A stretch of DNA of 64,000 bases from Clavibacter californiensis (GTDB lineage Bacteria; Actinomycetota; Actinomycetes; Actinomycetales; Microbacteriaceae), in contig NZ_CP040792.1 in the NCBI RefSeq assembly GCF_021952865.1, forward strand, positions 868,001 to 932,000, in the 5' to 3' direction. The position numbers and the translations under genes were made by a program. Shown here piece after piece: positions 25,906 to 34,317 of this stretch. The number at the start of each line of letters is the position of its first letter. Position 1 is the first letter of the stretch. The notes beneath the pieces are model-generated. The model did not search any database. It was not told where the DNA came from and saw nothing but the letters and a program-made list of their open reading frames with translations.

Positions 25906-26539
25906 CTCCGGCCTCCTCCTGCACGGGACGCGCCTGCACGTCCACCACGGTCACGTCGATCGCCTCGACGCGCAGCTCGGTGTGCCGGAGCAGGGCCGCG
26001 TGCACCCGCTCCCGCACGCGCTGCGCGATCTCGGGCAGCGGCTCCCCCCACACGACGCTCAGGGTGAGCGCCACCCGCACGGGCATGCCTGCGCGCGTGA
26101 CGTCGCCGTCGAGCGTGCAGCGGCCGACGAGGACGCCCGGCACCTCGTCGCCGGCCTGCCGCACCAGGGTGCGCACGGCGCCCTCGGTGAGCGCGAGGCG
26201 CACGGCCGGATCCGGGTGGGAGAGCGGGATGTCGCGGCCGGCGCGCGACTCGCGGCTGATGTGGGCGAGCACGCCGCGGAAGAAGTCGTCCCCGGGTGCC
26301 TCCTGCTCCTCGGCCTCGACCTGCACGAGCTCGCGGCCGAGGTCGCGCATGTGCTCGAGGGCGCGGAGCGCGTTGCGGATCTCGGGGTCGTCCTCGTAGG
26401 CGGCGATGCGCGGCGTGCGCCCGCGGTCGAGGTAGTCCGCGAGGGCGGCCATGTCGAGGGGCGCGCCGTCGGTGTCGAGCGCGGGTGCGGGATCCACGGG
26501 CAGGCGCTCCCCGGGATCGCCCGGTCCGGTGCCGCTCAT
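25889..26539 (-). CDS. Asp23-like protein coupled to ECF sigma factor
   Basis: 216 residues. The C-terminal half resembles Asp23/Gls24 envelope stress proteins (EVPGVLVGRCTLDGDVTR, then a VALTLSVVWGEPLPEIAQRV strand-helix and ELRVEAIDVTVVDVQ). The N-terminal 110 residues are acidic and helical without transmembrane segment. ATG 26539 overlaps the sigma-factor stop (ATGA) with GGAGG seven bases upstream, so equal production is expected. The position immediately after an ECF sigma gene is where anti-sigma factors usually sit; that role is a guess. Confidence 0.82.
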   Translation of the reverse strand: MSGTGPGDPGERLPVDPAPALDTDGAPLDMAALADYLDRGRTPRIAAYEDDPEIRNALRALEHMRDLGRELVQVEAEEQEAPGDDFFRGVLAHISRESRAGRDIPLSHPDPAVRLALTEGAVRTLVRQAGDEVPGVLVGRCTLDGDVTRAGMPVRVALTLSVVWGEPLPEIAQRVRERVHAALLRHTELRVEAIDVTVVDVQARPVQEEAGDDPRR

Positions 26540-27090
26540 CGCCATTCCTCCATGCTCGTCATCACGGTGGTGCGCGCCCGGGACAGCCGGCCGCGCACGG
26601 TCGAGGGCGTCGAGCCGAGCTTCTCGGCGATCTCCTCGTACGAGAAGCCTCCCACCTCGCGCAGCATCCACACCTCGCGCTGCTCGCGAGGCAGCGCGTC
26701 GAGGACAGCCGCCAGCGCGCGCATCTGCGACGACGTCTCCGCGTCGCGCTCGGGGGACGTGAGCCGGTCGGCGATCTCGATGTCGTCTATGTCGTCGGCG
26801 GGGCGGCGGGCGCGGATCCTGTCGATGGACTTCCGGCTGACGATCTGCAGGAGCCAGCTCTTGACGCGGTCGGGCTTCTCGAGCGTCGGCAGGCGGTCCC
26901 ATGCGGTGATGAGGGCCTCCTGCACGGCGTCGTCGGCGTCGGCGCGGGATCCGGTGAGCCGGATCGCGAACGCGCGCATGTAGGGGGTGTGCCGGCGGAC
27001 CAGCACCTCGAAGGCCCGGGCGTCGCCGTCGGCCGCGCGCTCGGCGAGGATGCCGTCGCCCGCGTCCTGCAACGAGGAGGAGAGGGCCAT
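26536..27090 (-). CDS. ECF RNA polymerase sigma factor
   Basis: A 184-residue group IV sigma factor. Region 2 (RAFEVLVRRHTPYMRAFAIR through DADDAVQEALITAWDRL and VKSWLLQIVSRKSIDRIR) and region 4 (LDALPREQREVWMLREVGG, FSYEEIAEKLGSTPSTVRGR) are complete and nothing else is present. It heads a three-gene operon with Asp23-like proteins and is divergent from another Asp23 gene at 27222, suggesting it controls an envelope-stress response. Confidence 0.94.
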   Translation of the reverse strand: MALSSSLQDAGDGILAERAADGDARAFEVLVRRHTPYMRAFAIRLTGSRADADDAVQEALITAWDRLPTLEKPDRVKSWLLQIVSRKSIDRIRARRPADDIDDIEIADRLTSPERDAETSSQMRALAAVLDALPREQREVWMLREVGGFSYEEIAEKLGSTPSTVRGRLSRARTTVMTSMEEWR

Positions 27091-27221
27091 GCCGTACCTC
27101 CGTGTGCGCTGGGAGACGAGGCGGATCCGGGAGCGATCCGTGACGGACCCTGCCGTCCGTGCGTCTCATCCATGATTATCACAGCAGCGCCCGGCGACCG
27201 GGCATCCACGAGGAGGAACCG
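27091..27221. promoter_or_regulatory. Divergent promoter region between sigma factor and Asp23 gene
   Basis: 131 bases between divergent starts. An inverted repeat ACGGAC-N6-GTCCGT lies at 27143-27160 and could be a binding site for a regulator of both units. AGGAGG just before 27222 is the ribosome-binding site of the plus-strand gene. No clear ECF-type -35 GGAAC was seen. Confidence 0.45.
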
Positions 27222-27695
27222 ATGAGCGACCAGAACCCCAGCACTCCCGCCGACGTCGTACGCGTCTCGCCCGCGAGCACCGGCGCCAGCACCGGGATCA
27301 CGGGGAGCGTCCTCGCGGAGGGCGACACCGTCGTCACCGACGCCGTCATCGCCAAGGTCGCGGGCCTCGCCGTCCGCGACATCCCGGGCGTGCACGCGCT
27401 GGGCGGCGGCGCCGCTCGCGTCATCGGCCAGCTCCGCGACCGCATCGGCCAGACCGACCTCACGCAGGGGATCGCCGTCGACGCCCAGGAGGCGGGCGTC
27501 GCGTTCGAGGTGACCCTCGTCGCCGAGTACGGCGTGCCGCTCCAGGACATCGCGGCCGGCGTGCGCGCGGCCATCTCCGACGCGGTGACCGAGCTCGTCG
27601 GCCGCCAGGTGACGCGCGTCGACGTCACTGTCGCCGACATCGTGCTGCCCGGCGAGGGCTCCGACGACGACCTGTCCGCGGCGCCCGCCGTCTGA
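27222..27695 (+). CDS. Asp23/Gls24 family envelope stress response protein
   Basis: 157 residues with the Asp23 fold: VTDAVIAKVAGLAVRDIPGV, a small Gly/Ala turn, GIAVDAQEAGVAFEVTLVAE YGVPLQDIAAGVRAAISDAV, and VDVTVADIVLP. Asp23 proteins accumulate at the membrane under cell-envelope or alkaline stress. ATG 27222 has AGGAGG six bases upstream; an upstream in-frame start at 27159 is not supported. Divergent from the ECF sigma gene. Confidence 0.92.
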   Translation: MSDQNPSTPADVVRVSPASTGASTGITGSVLAEGDTVVTDAVIAKVAGLAVRDIPGVHALGGGAARVIGQLRDRIGQTDLTQGIAVDAQEAGVAFEVTLVAEYGVPLQDIAAGVRAAISDAVTELVGRQVTRVDVTVADIVLPGEGSDDDLSAAPAV

Positions 27696-27714
27696 CCCAT
27701 CCCGCAGCGCCCGA

Positions 27715-27745
27715 CGGGCCGCCTGTCCTCGCGACGGGCGGCCCG
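27715..27745 (+). terminator. Hairpin after Asp23 gene
   Basis: CGGGCCGCC pairs with GGCGGCCCG over 9 bases with a 13-base loop, 19 bases after the stop codon. Confidence 0.55.
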
Positions 27746-27807
27746 CCGCCGTGTCCGGGCGGCGTCGCGTCTGCGGACCTCGCAGATCGCGGGCGTACCG
27801 TCGGGGC

Positions 27808-28743
27808 ATGACCGACGACACCGCTGCCGCGCCCGCATCCACCCCCGCATCCGACGGGCAGCCCCGCGTGGCGCTCCTCGGCACCGGCGTCATGGGGTCC
27901 GGCATGAGCCGCTCGATCCTCCGCGCGGGCCTGCCGCTCGCCGTCTGGAACCGCAGCGCCGACAAGGCCGCGCCCCTCGCCGACGCCGGCGCGACCGTCG
28001 CCCAGACCGCCGCCGACGCGGTGCGCGACGCCGACGTCGTGGTCGTGATGCTGTTCGACGCGGATGCCGTGCTCGAGGTCCTCGCCGAGGTCGCGCCCGC
28101 GCTCCGCCCCGACGCCGTCGTGCTCCAGTCCTCCACCGTCGGCGTCGAGGGCACCCGGCGGATCGCCGCGCTCGCCGCCGAGCACGGCGTCCGCTTCGTC
28201 GACGCGCCCGTCCTCGGCACGCGCGGTCCGGCCGAGCAGGGCCTCCTCGTGCACCTCGTCTCCGGATCCGCGGCCGACATCGCCGTCGCCCGCCCCGTCC
28301 TCGAGGCGACCGGCTCGCGCACCGTGGTCGCGGGGACGGACGCGGGACCGGGATCCGCCCTCAAGCTCGCGTGCAACGCGTGGATCGCCTCCATCACCGC
28401 CGCCACCGGCCAGTCGCTCGGCCTCGCGCGCCTGCTCGGCGTCGAGCCGGGCCTCTTCCTCGACGCGATCGCGGGCGGCGCGGCCGACACGCCGTACGCG
28501 CACCTCAAGGGCGGAGCGATGCTGTCCGGCGAGCTCGCGCCGTCGTTCGCGCTCGACGGCCTGCTCAAGGACGTGACGCTGATGCTCGCCGCGCTCGACG
28601 GCGCCGACGCGCACGACTTCGACACCGCGATGCTCGAGGCGCTCCGCGAGACGTACGCGGAGGCGTCTGCGGCCGGCCACGGCGGCGACGACGTGGCCGC
28701 GGTGGGCACGGTCTTCGGGCTGCCGACCGGGCCCGACGCCTGA
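27808..28743 (+). CDS. NAD(P)-dependent beta-hydroxyacid dehydrogenase family oxidoreductase
   Basis: About 311 residues. The N-terminal Rossmann motif LGTGVMGSGMSRSI is the 3-hydroxyisobutyrate/6-phosphogluconate dehydrogenase signature. The substrate-binding block DAPVLGTRGPAEQGLLVHLVSG, conserved Lys in GPGSALKLACNAW, and the all-helical C-terminal domain are present. The exact substrate is unknown. ATG 27808 follows TACCGT by six bases (leaderless). Upstream of pyrE but with its own and pyrE's separate promoters. Confidence 0.92.
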   Translation: MTDDTAAAPASTPASDGQPRVALLGTGVMGSGMSRSILRAGLPLAVWNRSADKAAPLADAGATVAQTAADAVRDADVVVVMLFDADAVLEVLAEVAPALRPDAVVLQSSTVGVEGTRRIAALAAEHGVRFVDAPVLGTRGPAEQGLLVHLVSGSAADIAVARPVLEATGSRTVVAGTDAGPGSALKLACNAWIASITAATGQSLGLARLLGVEPGLFLDAIAGGAADTPYAHLKGGAMLSGELAPSFALDGLLKDVTLMLAALDGADAHDFDTAMLEALRETYAEASAAGHGGDDVAAVGTVFGLPTGPDA

Positions 28744-28809
28744 TCCGGTCGGCGTCCCGCCCGCCCGTCGCACCGGCCCACGCCGTTCCCCGCCCGTAGG
28801 ATCGGCTGC

Positions 28810-29364
28810 GTGACGACCTCCGACGCCCGCCAGCAGCTCATCGCCCACATCAAGGAGGACGCCGTCTTCCACGGCGACTTCACCCTGACGAGCGGCAAGA
28901 AGGCCACCTACTACGTCGACCTCCGCCGCGTGAGCCTCGACCACCGCGTCGCGCCGCTCATCGGGCAGGTCATGCTCGACCTCATCGCGGACGTGCCCGA
29001 TGTGGCGGCGGTCGGCGGGCTGACGATGGGCGCGGATCCCATCGCCGCCGCGATCCTGCACCAGGGCGCCGCGGTCGGCCGCGGCTACGACGCCTTCGTC
29101 GTGCGCAAGGAGCCCAAGGACCACGGCCGCGGCCGCCAGGTCGAGGGCCCTGACCTGAAGGGCAAGCGCGTCATCGTCGTCGAGGACACCTCCACCACCG
29201 GCGGATCCCCGCTGAAGGCCATCGAGGCGCTCGAGAAGGTGGGCGCGGAGATCGCCGCGGTCGCCGTCGTGGTCGACCGCTCGACCGACGCACGTGAGGT
29301 GATCGAGGCCGCGGGGCACCGCTACCTGTACGCGATCGGCCTCGAGGACCTGGGGCTGGCCTAG
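28810..29364 (+). CDS. pyrE: Orotate phosphoribosyltransferase
   Basis: 184 residues. It joins orotate to PRPP in de novo pyrimidine synthesis. The PRPP-binding motif VIVVEDTSTTGGS and the flexible loop RKEPKDHGRGRQVEG are intact, as is FTLTSGKKATYYVDLRR at the N-terminus. GTG 28810 follows TAGGAT by seven bases. Its stop shares one base with the next GTG (TAGTG), so the following large protein is translationally coupled. Confidence 0.96.
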   Translation: MTTSDARQQLIAHIKEDAVFHGDFTLTSGKKATYYVDLRRVSLDHRVAPLIGQVMLDLIADVPDVAAVGGLTMGADPIAAAILHQGAAVGRGYDAFVVRKEPKDHGRGRQVEGPDLKGKRVIVVEDTSTTGGSPLKAIEALEKVGAEIAAVAVVVDRSTDAREVIEAAGHRYLYAIGLEDLGLA

Positions 29365-31535
29365 TGAGCGGGGCGCCCGGCGGCGGCACCGGATCCGGTC
29401 GCGACGACGACGACCCGTTCGCGGTCCGTCCGGCCACCGACGCCGACCGCGAGAGGCCCGCCCAGCCGCTCGCGCCCATCGGCTGGGGTCGCCCGGCCGG
29501 CCGCGAGCCCGTGCCCGCGGAGCAGGACGCCGCCGAGCAGGACGCCGCCGGGCAGACCGAGGGCGGCGTGGATCCCGCTCCCGCCGACGCGCCGCAGCCC
29601 CCGGACGCCGACATCCTCGCGGGCATCGTCCCGCGCGACCCGACCGAGGACGACGAGCGCGTCGCCCCGCTCGACCAGGTGGACGCGGACCAGGACGCCC
29701 ATGATCTCGACGCCGCCCTCGACGCGCCGGCGCCCGAGCCCCGCATCGCGGACGCCCCGGTCGACGCGGGCGACGTGGAGTTCCCCGGCGAGCCCGACCC
29801 CGGGTACGTGCCCGCCCCCGCGGCAGACGGAACGGGCGAGGTGCTGTCCGGCGAGGTCGAGACCGATCCCGCGCCGGTCGACGACGCGCCCGCCGAGCTG
29901 GTGCTCGAGCCGGTCGACGACGCGCAGGATGACGCGGCCCCGCCGGTCGTGCCCGCGGACGCGCCGGTCGTCGACGCCGAGCTCGTCGAGGATCCCGCCG
30001 TGCAGGCAGCCCCCGACGACGACCCGGTCCAGCTGACGCCGCTCCGGGACGACCGGATGGACGAGGACGCGGAGGTCGTCGACGATCCCGCGGACGATGC
30101 CGCGCATGAGGTCGAGCCGCAGGCGCTCGGCGGGGACGTCGACGCGTCCGCCGGCGCCGGCGCCGGTGCCGAGCGCGACGACGAGGATGCGGCTCCTGCG
30201 CCGCTCGCCCCCGCGGCCGCCGCGGCGCGTGCCGCCGCGATGGCGTGGGCATCCGGATCCGCGCCCGCTGCTGCGCCTGCCGCTGCTGCTGCCGCTCACG
30301 CCGAGCCTGCCGACGCCCCGCCGACCGCGGATCGCCCAGAGGCCGCACCCGAGCCGGAGGACGCACCCGAGCCGGAGGCCGCACCCGAGCCGGAGGCGGT
30401 GCCCGAGCCGGAGGCGGTGCCCGAGCCGGAGGCGGCCGTCCTGTCCTCGCCGGTCGTCGAGTCGTCGGACGCCGACCGCGCGCCCGAGCACGGTGCCGAG
30501 CCGCGGGACGAGGTCGCCCCGACCGCTCGCGTCCCCGATCCCGCCCCCAGCTCCTTCGCACCGCCGGACGCCTCCGCCGCCGAACCCGTCGACGCGATCT
30601 CCCTGCTCTTCGGCGACGTCGAGGCGGATCCCACGAACGAGCGCGCCGACGCCGACGCCGACGTGGAAGCCGACGCCGAGGACCGGCCCACGGCCCCCGA
30701 GGACGCGGACGACCGCACGCGGATCCTCCCCGCCTCCACCTCCGCCCCTGCCGCTGCCGCGCCGCGCCCCGACCGCGACGCCCCCACCGTCGCCGTCCCG
30801 GCCGCCTCCCCGCGTCCCGATCCGGCCCCGCGTCCCGCCCCGGTGCCCCCACCGTACGCGGCTCCGCCCGCACCCCGGGCGCCGGCGCCGCGCGCCCCCG
30901 TCCTCGACACGGCCCGGATCCCCGCGCCCGCCGCCGCACCACCGCGCGGACCCCGCGGCCCGCGTCGCACCGGCCTCTGGGTCGGCGGCGCGATCCTCCT
31001 GGTGCTGCTCCTCGTCGGCCTCTTCTACCTGGGCCAGCGGCTCGGATCCACCGCCGCACCCGATGCGGCCCCCGTCGCCACGCCGACGGCCGAGGCCACG
31101 CCGACCCCGTCGCCCACCCCGACCGATCCCGTGCAGGGCCCGGCCGCGGCAGGCGTCCAGGCGTGGGACGCGCTCCTCGGCGGCGAGTGCATCGACCCGT
31201 ACACGACGCCGTGGGAGGAGGAGTTCACGGTCGTCGACTGCGGCTCCGAGCACCACGCGCAGATGGTCGCCCGCGTCGCCCTGCCGCAGACCGGAGACAC
31301 GTTCCCCGGCGAGGAGGCCGTGCGCGACTCCGCCGACGAGCTCTGCATCGCCGACACCGTGATCGACTACGCGGCGGCTCGCGCCTACTCCGACGTGCAG
31401 TACCAGTCGGCGTACCCCATCACGCAGGACGAGTGGACGGCCGGCGACCGCGACGCCTACTGCTTCGTCTCGCGCGCCGGCGGCGGCACCTTCACGGGCA
31501 GCATCGGCGTCCCGCAGCCGCCCGTCGTGCCCTAG
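29364..31535 (+). CDS. Large acidic membrane protein with septum-formation-like C-terminal domain
   Basis: 723 residues. The first 535 are low-complexity, rich in Asp, Glu, Ala and Pro, with EPE/APEPEA repeats around 325-360. One transmembrane helix (about 538-560, LWVGGAILLVLLLVGLFYLG) follows a basic patch. The exported C-terminal domain has four cysteines (GECIDPY, VVDCGSEH, ELCIADT, AYCFVSR), a pattern resembling the septum-formation family. The long cytoplasmic acidic tail may act as a spacer or interaction region. The GTG start overlaps the pyrE stop by one base. Confidence 0.8.
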   Translation: MSGAPGGGTGSGRDDDDPFAVRPATDADRERPAQPLAPIGWGRPAGREPVPAEQDAAEQDAAGQTEGGVDPAPADAPQPPDADILAGIVPRDPTEDDERVAPLDQVDADQDAHDLDAALDAPAPEPRIADAPVDAGDVEFPGEPDPGYVPAPAADGTGEVLSGEVETDPAPVDDAPAELVLEPVDDAQDDAAPPVVPADAPVVDAELVEDPAVQAAPDDDPVQLTPLRDDRMDEDAEVVDDPADDAAHEVEPQALGGDVDASAGAGAGAERDDEDAAPAPLAPAAAAARAAAMAWASGSAPAAAPAAAAAAHAEPADAPPTADRPEAAPEPEDAPEPEAAPEPEAVPEPEAVPEPEAAVLSSPVVESSDADRAPEHGAEPRDEVAPTARVPDPAPSSFAPPDASAAEPVDAISLLFGDVEADPTNERADADADVEADAEDRPTAPEDADDRTRILPASTSAPAAAAPRPDRDAPTVAVPAASPRPDPAPRPAPVPPPYAAPPAPRAPAPRAPVLDTARIPAPAAAPPRGPRGPRRTGLWVGGAILLVLLLVGLFYLGQRLGSTAAPDAAPVATPTAEATPTPSPTPTDPVQGPAAAGVQAWDALLGGECIDPYTTPWEEEFTVVDCGSEHHAQMVARVALPQTGDTFPGEEAVRDSADELCIADTVIDYAAARAYSDVQYQSAYPITQDEWTAGDRDAYCFVSRAGGGTFTGSIGVPQPPVVP

Positions 31536-31550
31536 CCGCCTGCGGCCTGA

Positions 31551-32348
31551 TCAGAGCTCGGACTCGACGGGCTCCGGATCCAGCAGCTCGGTGACGCCCG
31601 ACAGCACCTCGTCGGGCCGGAACGGGTAGCGCTCGATCTCGGCCCGGTCGCTGATGCCCGTGAGCACGAGCACCGTGTGGAGCCCCGCCTCGATGCCCGC
31701 GATGATGTCGGTGTCCATGCGGTCGCCGATCATGCCGGTGCTCTCGGAGTGCGCGCCGATCTTGTTGAGCGCCGAGCGGAACATCATCGGGTTCGGCTTG
31801 CCCACGATGTACGGCTCCTTGCCCGTGGCCTTCGAGATGAGCGCGAGCACCGCGCCCGTCGCGGGCAGCACGCCCTCCGCGCTCGGTCCGGTCGCGTCGG
31901 GGTTCGTCGCGATGTAGCGCGCGCCGCCGTTGATGAGGCGGATCGCCCGCGTGATCGCCTCGAACGAGTAGTTGCGCGTCTCGCCGATGACCACGAAGTC
32001 GGGCTTCGTGTCGGTCATGATGAAGCCCGCCTCGTGCAGCGCGGTCGTGAGGCCTGCCTCGCCGATGACGAACGCGCATCCGCCGGGCATCTGCTGCTCG
32101 AGGAACGCGGCGGTCGCGAGCGCGGAGGTCCAGATCGACTCCTCGGGCACGTGCAGGCCGGACGCGCGGAGCCGGGCCGAGAGGTCGCGCGGCGTGAAGA
32201 TGCTGTTGTTGGTGAGCACGAGGAAGGGCTTGCCCTGGTCCTGCCACTGCTGGATGAGGGCCGCCGCGCCGGGCAGGGCCTGGTTCTCGTGCACCAGCAC
32301 GCCGTCCATGTCGGTGAGCCAGCAGTCCATCTCGTCGCGCGTCGCCAT
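31551..32348 (-). CDS. HAD-superfamily class IIA phosphatase (NagD-like)
   Basis: 265 residues. The nucleophile motif CWLTDMDGVLVHENQALPGA (Asp pair), LVLTNNS (motif II), and GKPNPMMFRSAL followed by GDRMDTDI (motifs III/IV) are in order, with the cap domain between as in NagD/PGP-type enzymes. It hydrolyses a small phosphorylated metabolite, not identifiable here. A GAGAGGG ribosome-binding site precedes ATG 32348. Converges on the gene ending at 31535. Confidence 0.93.
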   Translation of the reverse strand: MATRDEMDCWLTDMDGVLVHENQALPGAAALIQQWQDQGKPFLVLTNNSIFTPRDLSARLRASGLHVPEESIWTSALATAAFLEQQMPGGCAFVIGEAGLTTALHEAGFIMTDTKPDFVVIGETRNYSFEAITRAIRLINGGARYIATNPDATGPSAEGVLPATGAVLALISKATGKEPYIVGKPNPMMFRSALNKIGAHSESTGMIGDRMDTDIIAGIEAGLHTVLVLTGISDRAEIERYPFRPDEVLSGVTELLDPEPVESEL

Positions 32349-32475
32349 GGGGTTCCCTCTCGTCGTGGGACGAGGCTACCGCCGGGGATGCGCGGCCGTC
32401 GGTCCCGCGGGCGGCGTCACCCGATGTCCGCCCGCCGTCCCCCGCTGTGTCGGCCCGTCCCCGTAGGGTCGGCGC

Positions 32476-33381
32476 ATGCACGCACTGCCTCCCGGATCCC
32501 TGCGCCTCGTCCACCTCAGCGACACCCACCTCCTCCGCGACGGCGGCCTGCACCAGGGCGTCGTCGACACGGGCGCTGCCCTCGAGCGCGTCCTCGTCGA
32601 GGCCGACCGCGTCCCGCACGTCCGGCTCCTCGTCGGCTCGGGCGACTTCTCGGAGGACGGCACCGCCGAGTCGTACGCGCTCCTGAGCGAGCGGCTCGTG
32701 CCGTGGACCTCGTCGCGCGGCGCCGCGCTCGTGCTCACGCCCGGCAACCACGACGTGCGCTCCGCCTTCCGGCTCGTGCTCGGCGACGGACACGGCGCTC
32801 CCGGCACCGACGACGGACGCGATCCCGCGGCCGTGCCGCCCATCGACGGCGTCACGATCGTGGACGGCTGGCGCATCGCGACCCTCGACACCTCCGTGCC
32901 CGGCAAGGGCTACGGCGCCCTCCGCGAGCAGCAGCTCGACGGGCTCCGCGAGCTGCTCGCGACCCCGGCTGAGCACGGCACCGTGCTCGTGCTGCACCAC
33001 CCGCCGGTGCCCGCGCCCACGACGCTGCACGAGTCGCTCGCGCTGCAGGGCCCGGAGCGGCTGGCCGAGATCGTGCGCGGCAGCGACGTGCGGGTGATCC
33101 TCTCGGGGCACTACCACCACCACATCGTCGGGTCGCTGGCGGGCGTGCCCGTGCTGGTAGCGCCCGGAGTCGCGAACGAGACGGACGTGGCGGCGGAGGT
33201 CGGCACGGAGCGCATCGTGCGCGGATCCGGGTTCCTCGTGGTCGACGTCGACCCGGCGGGCGTCGTCACGTCGGTCGTGGTGCGGGCGCACGCGGAGGAC
33301 GACGGCGACGAGGTCGCGCTCCTCGACGCGGAGCTGGTGCAGCGGATCATCGCGGACTCGGGGGCTCCCGCCCTGCCGTGA
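32476..33381 (+). CDS. Calcineurin-like metallophosphoesterase
   Basis: 301 residues. Metal-binding motifs are in family order: HLSDTHL (Asp, His), GSGDFSEDG (Asp), GNHDVR (Asn-His), VLVLHHPP and SGHYHHH. Resembles cyclic-nucleotide phosphodiesterases of the Icc/CpdA type; substrate not certain. ATG 32476 follows TAGGGT by six bases (leaderless). A 17-base-stem terminator lies 18 bases after the stop. Confidence 0.93.
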   Translation: MHALPPGSLRLVHLSDTHLLRDGGLHQGVVDTGAALERVLVEADRVPHVRLLVGSGDFSEDGTAESYALLSERLVPWTSSRGAALVLTPGNHDVRSAFRLVLGDGHGAPGTDDGRDPAAVPPIDGVTIVDGWRIATLDTSVPGKGYGALREQQLDGLRELLATPAEHGTVLVLHHPPVPAPTTLHESLALQGPERLAEIVRGSDVRVILSGHYHHHIVGSLAGVPVLVAPGVANETDVAAEVGTERIVRGSGFLVVDVDPAGVVTSVVVRAHAEDDGDEVALLDAELVQRIIADSGAPALP

Positions 33382-33399
33382 CGACCGGGCCCGGGCATG

Positions 33400-33436
33400 A
33401 GGAGAGGCGGCGACCCCACGGGTCGCCGCCTCTCCT
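33400..33436. terminator. Bidirectional terminator, 17-base perfect stem
   Basis: Bases 33400-33416 (AGGAGAGGCGGCGACCC) pair fully with 33420-33436 around a CAC loop. It lies between the convergent phosphoesterase and CsbD genes. Confidence 0.88.
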
Positions 33437-33454
33437 GGCGCTGCTGGTCCGGCT

Positions 33455-33625
33455 CTACTTGAAGACGTCCTTGACGTTCTCGCCGGCCTTCTTGGCGGAC
33501 GCCGCGGCCTGGTCCTTCTGGCCCTCGGCCTTGAGGCTCTCGTCGCCCTTGTGCTCGCCGAGCGCCTCCTTGGCCTTGCCCGCGATGTCCTGAGCAGCGT
33601 TCTTGATCTTGTCGTCGAGACCCAT
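33455..33625 (-). CDS. CsbD-family stress protein
   Basis: 56 residues, Lys/Ala/Glu-rich, with the family start LDDKIKNAAQDIAGKAKEAL and the repeat-like GDESLKAEGQKDQ. CsbD proteins are small general-stress proteins of unknown mechanism. A strong ribosome-binding site (GAGGAGGAG) sits just before ATG 33625, suggesting high expression. Confidence 0.93.
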   Translation of the reverse strand: MGLDDKIKNAAQDIAGKAKEALGEHKGDESLKAEGQKDQAAASAKKAGENVKDVFK

Positions 33626-33809
33626 GATCTCCTCCTCACTGAGGCCACCGGGTGCGGCCCACGACTGGACTGTAGGACGGAGCGCTCCTGAACACCTGAC
33701 AGATGGGAGGTGCGTGTCCACTGAGCGAAACGCCGCCGCCCTGCACCCTCCGCGACGTCCGTGCAAGGGACTTCCGCCGGGCCCCGCGCCGCCCCTAGGC
33801 TCCCTGACC

Positions 33810-34229
33810 GTGATCCTCTTCGGGCTGCTCCCCCTCCTCGTGACCGTGTGCGCGCTCGTCGACGTCATCACCCGCCCGGACGACCAGGTCAAGCACCTGC
33901 CGAAGCTCGTCTGGATCCTGCTCATCGTCTTCCTGCCGCTCATCGGCAGCATCGTGTGGTTCTGCGTCGGCCACGACTGGGACGCGCGGCGCGAGCCCGT
34001 CGGCCCGCCGGACCGGAGCGCGGCCTACGAGCGCGCGGCAGCCGCGGACGACCTGCGCGTGCGGAGCACCGAGCAGCAGCTCGCCGACCTCGAGGAGGAG
34101 GAGCGGCACTACTCGGCGCTCGCGCGGATGAAGCAGCTCCAGGCCGAGCAGGCGGTGCGGGCCGCCCGGGCCGCGGGACCGGCGCGGGCGCCACGGGCCA
34201 TCGAGCCGGGATCCACCCCCGAGCGGTAG
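33810..34229 (+). CDS. PLDc_N-domain membrane protein
   Basis: 139 residues. Two transmembrane helices (ILFGLLPLLVTVCALVDVI and LVWILLIVFLPLIGSIVWF) match the phospholipase-D-nuclease N-terminal domain found alone in many actinobacteria. A charged coiled-coil-like tail (LADLEEEERHYSALARMKQL) follows. GTG 33810 gives a sensible N-terminus and follows TAGGCT by eight bases; the frame is open to 33603, but that part runs antisense through the csbD start region. Confidence 0.85.
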   Translation: MILFGLLPLLVTVCALVDVITRPDDQVKHLPKLVWILLIVFLPLIGSIVWFCVGHDWDARREPVGPPDRSAAYERAAAADDLRVRSTEQQLADLEEEERHYSALARMKQLQAEQAVRAARAAGPARAPRAIEPGSTPER

Positions 34230-34317
34230 TCCCTCCTCAGGTCGCGGGCCGCCGCGCCCTCCCTCCGTGGGGCCGCCGCGGGACGGCGGGGTCGGGGGCG
34301 GATGGGAGCATGGCCGC

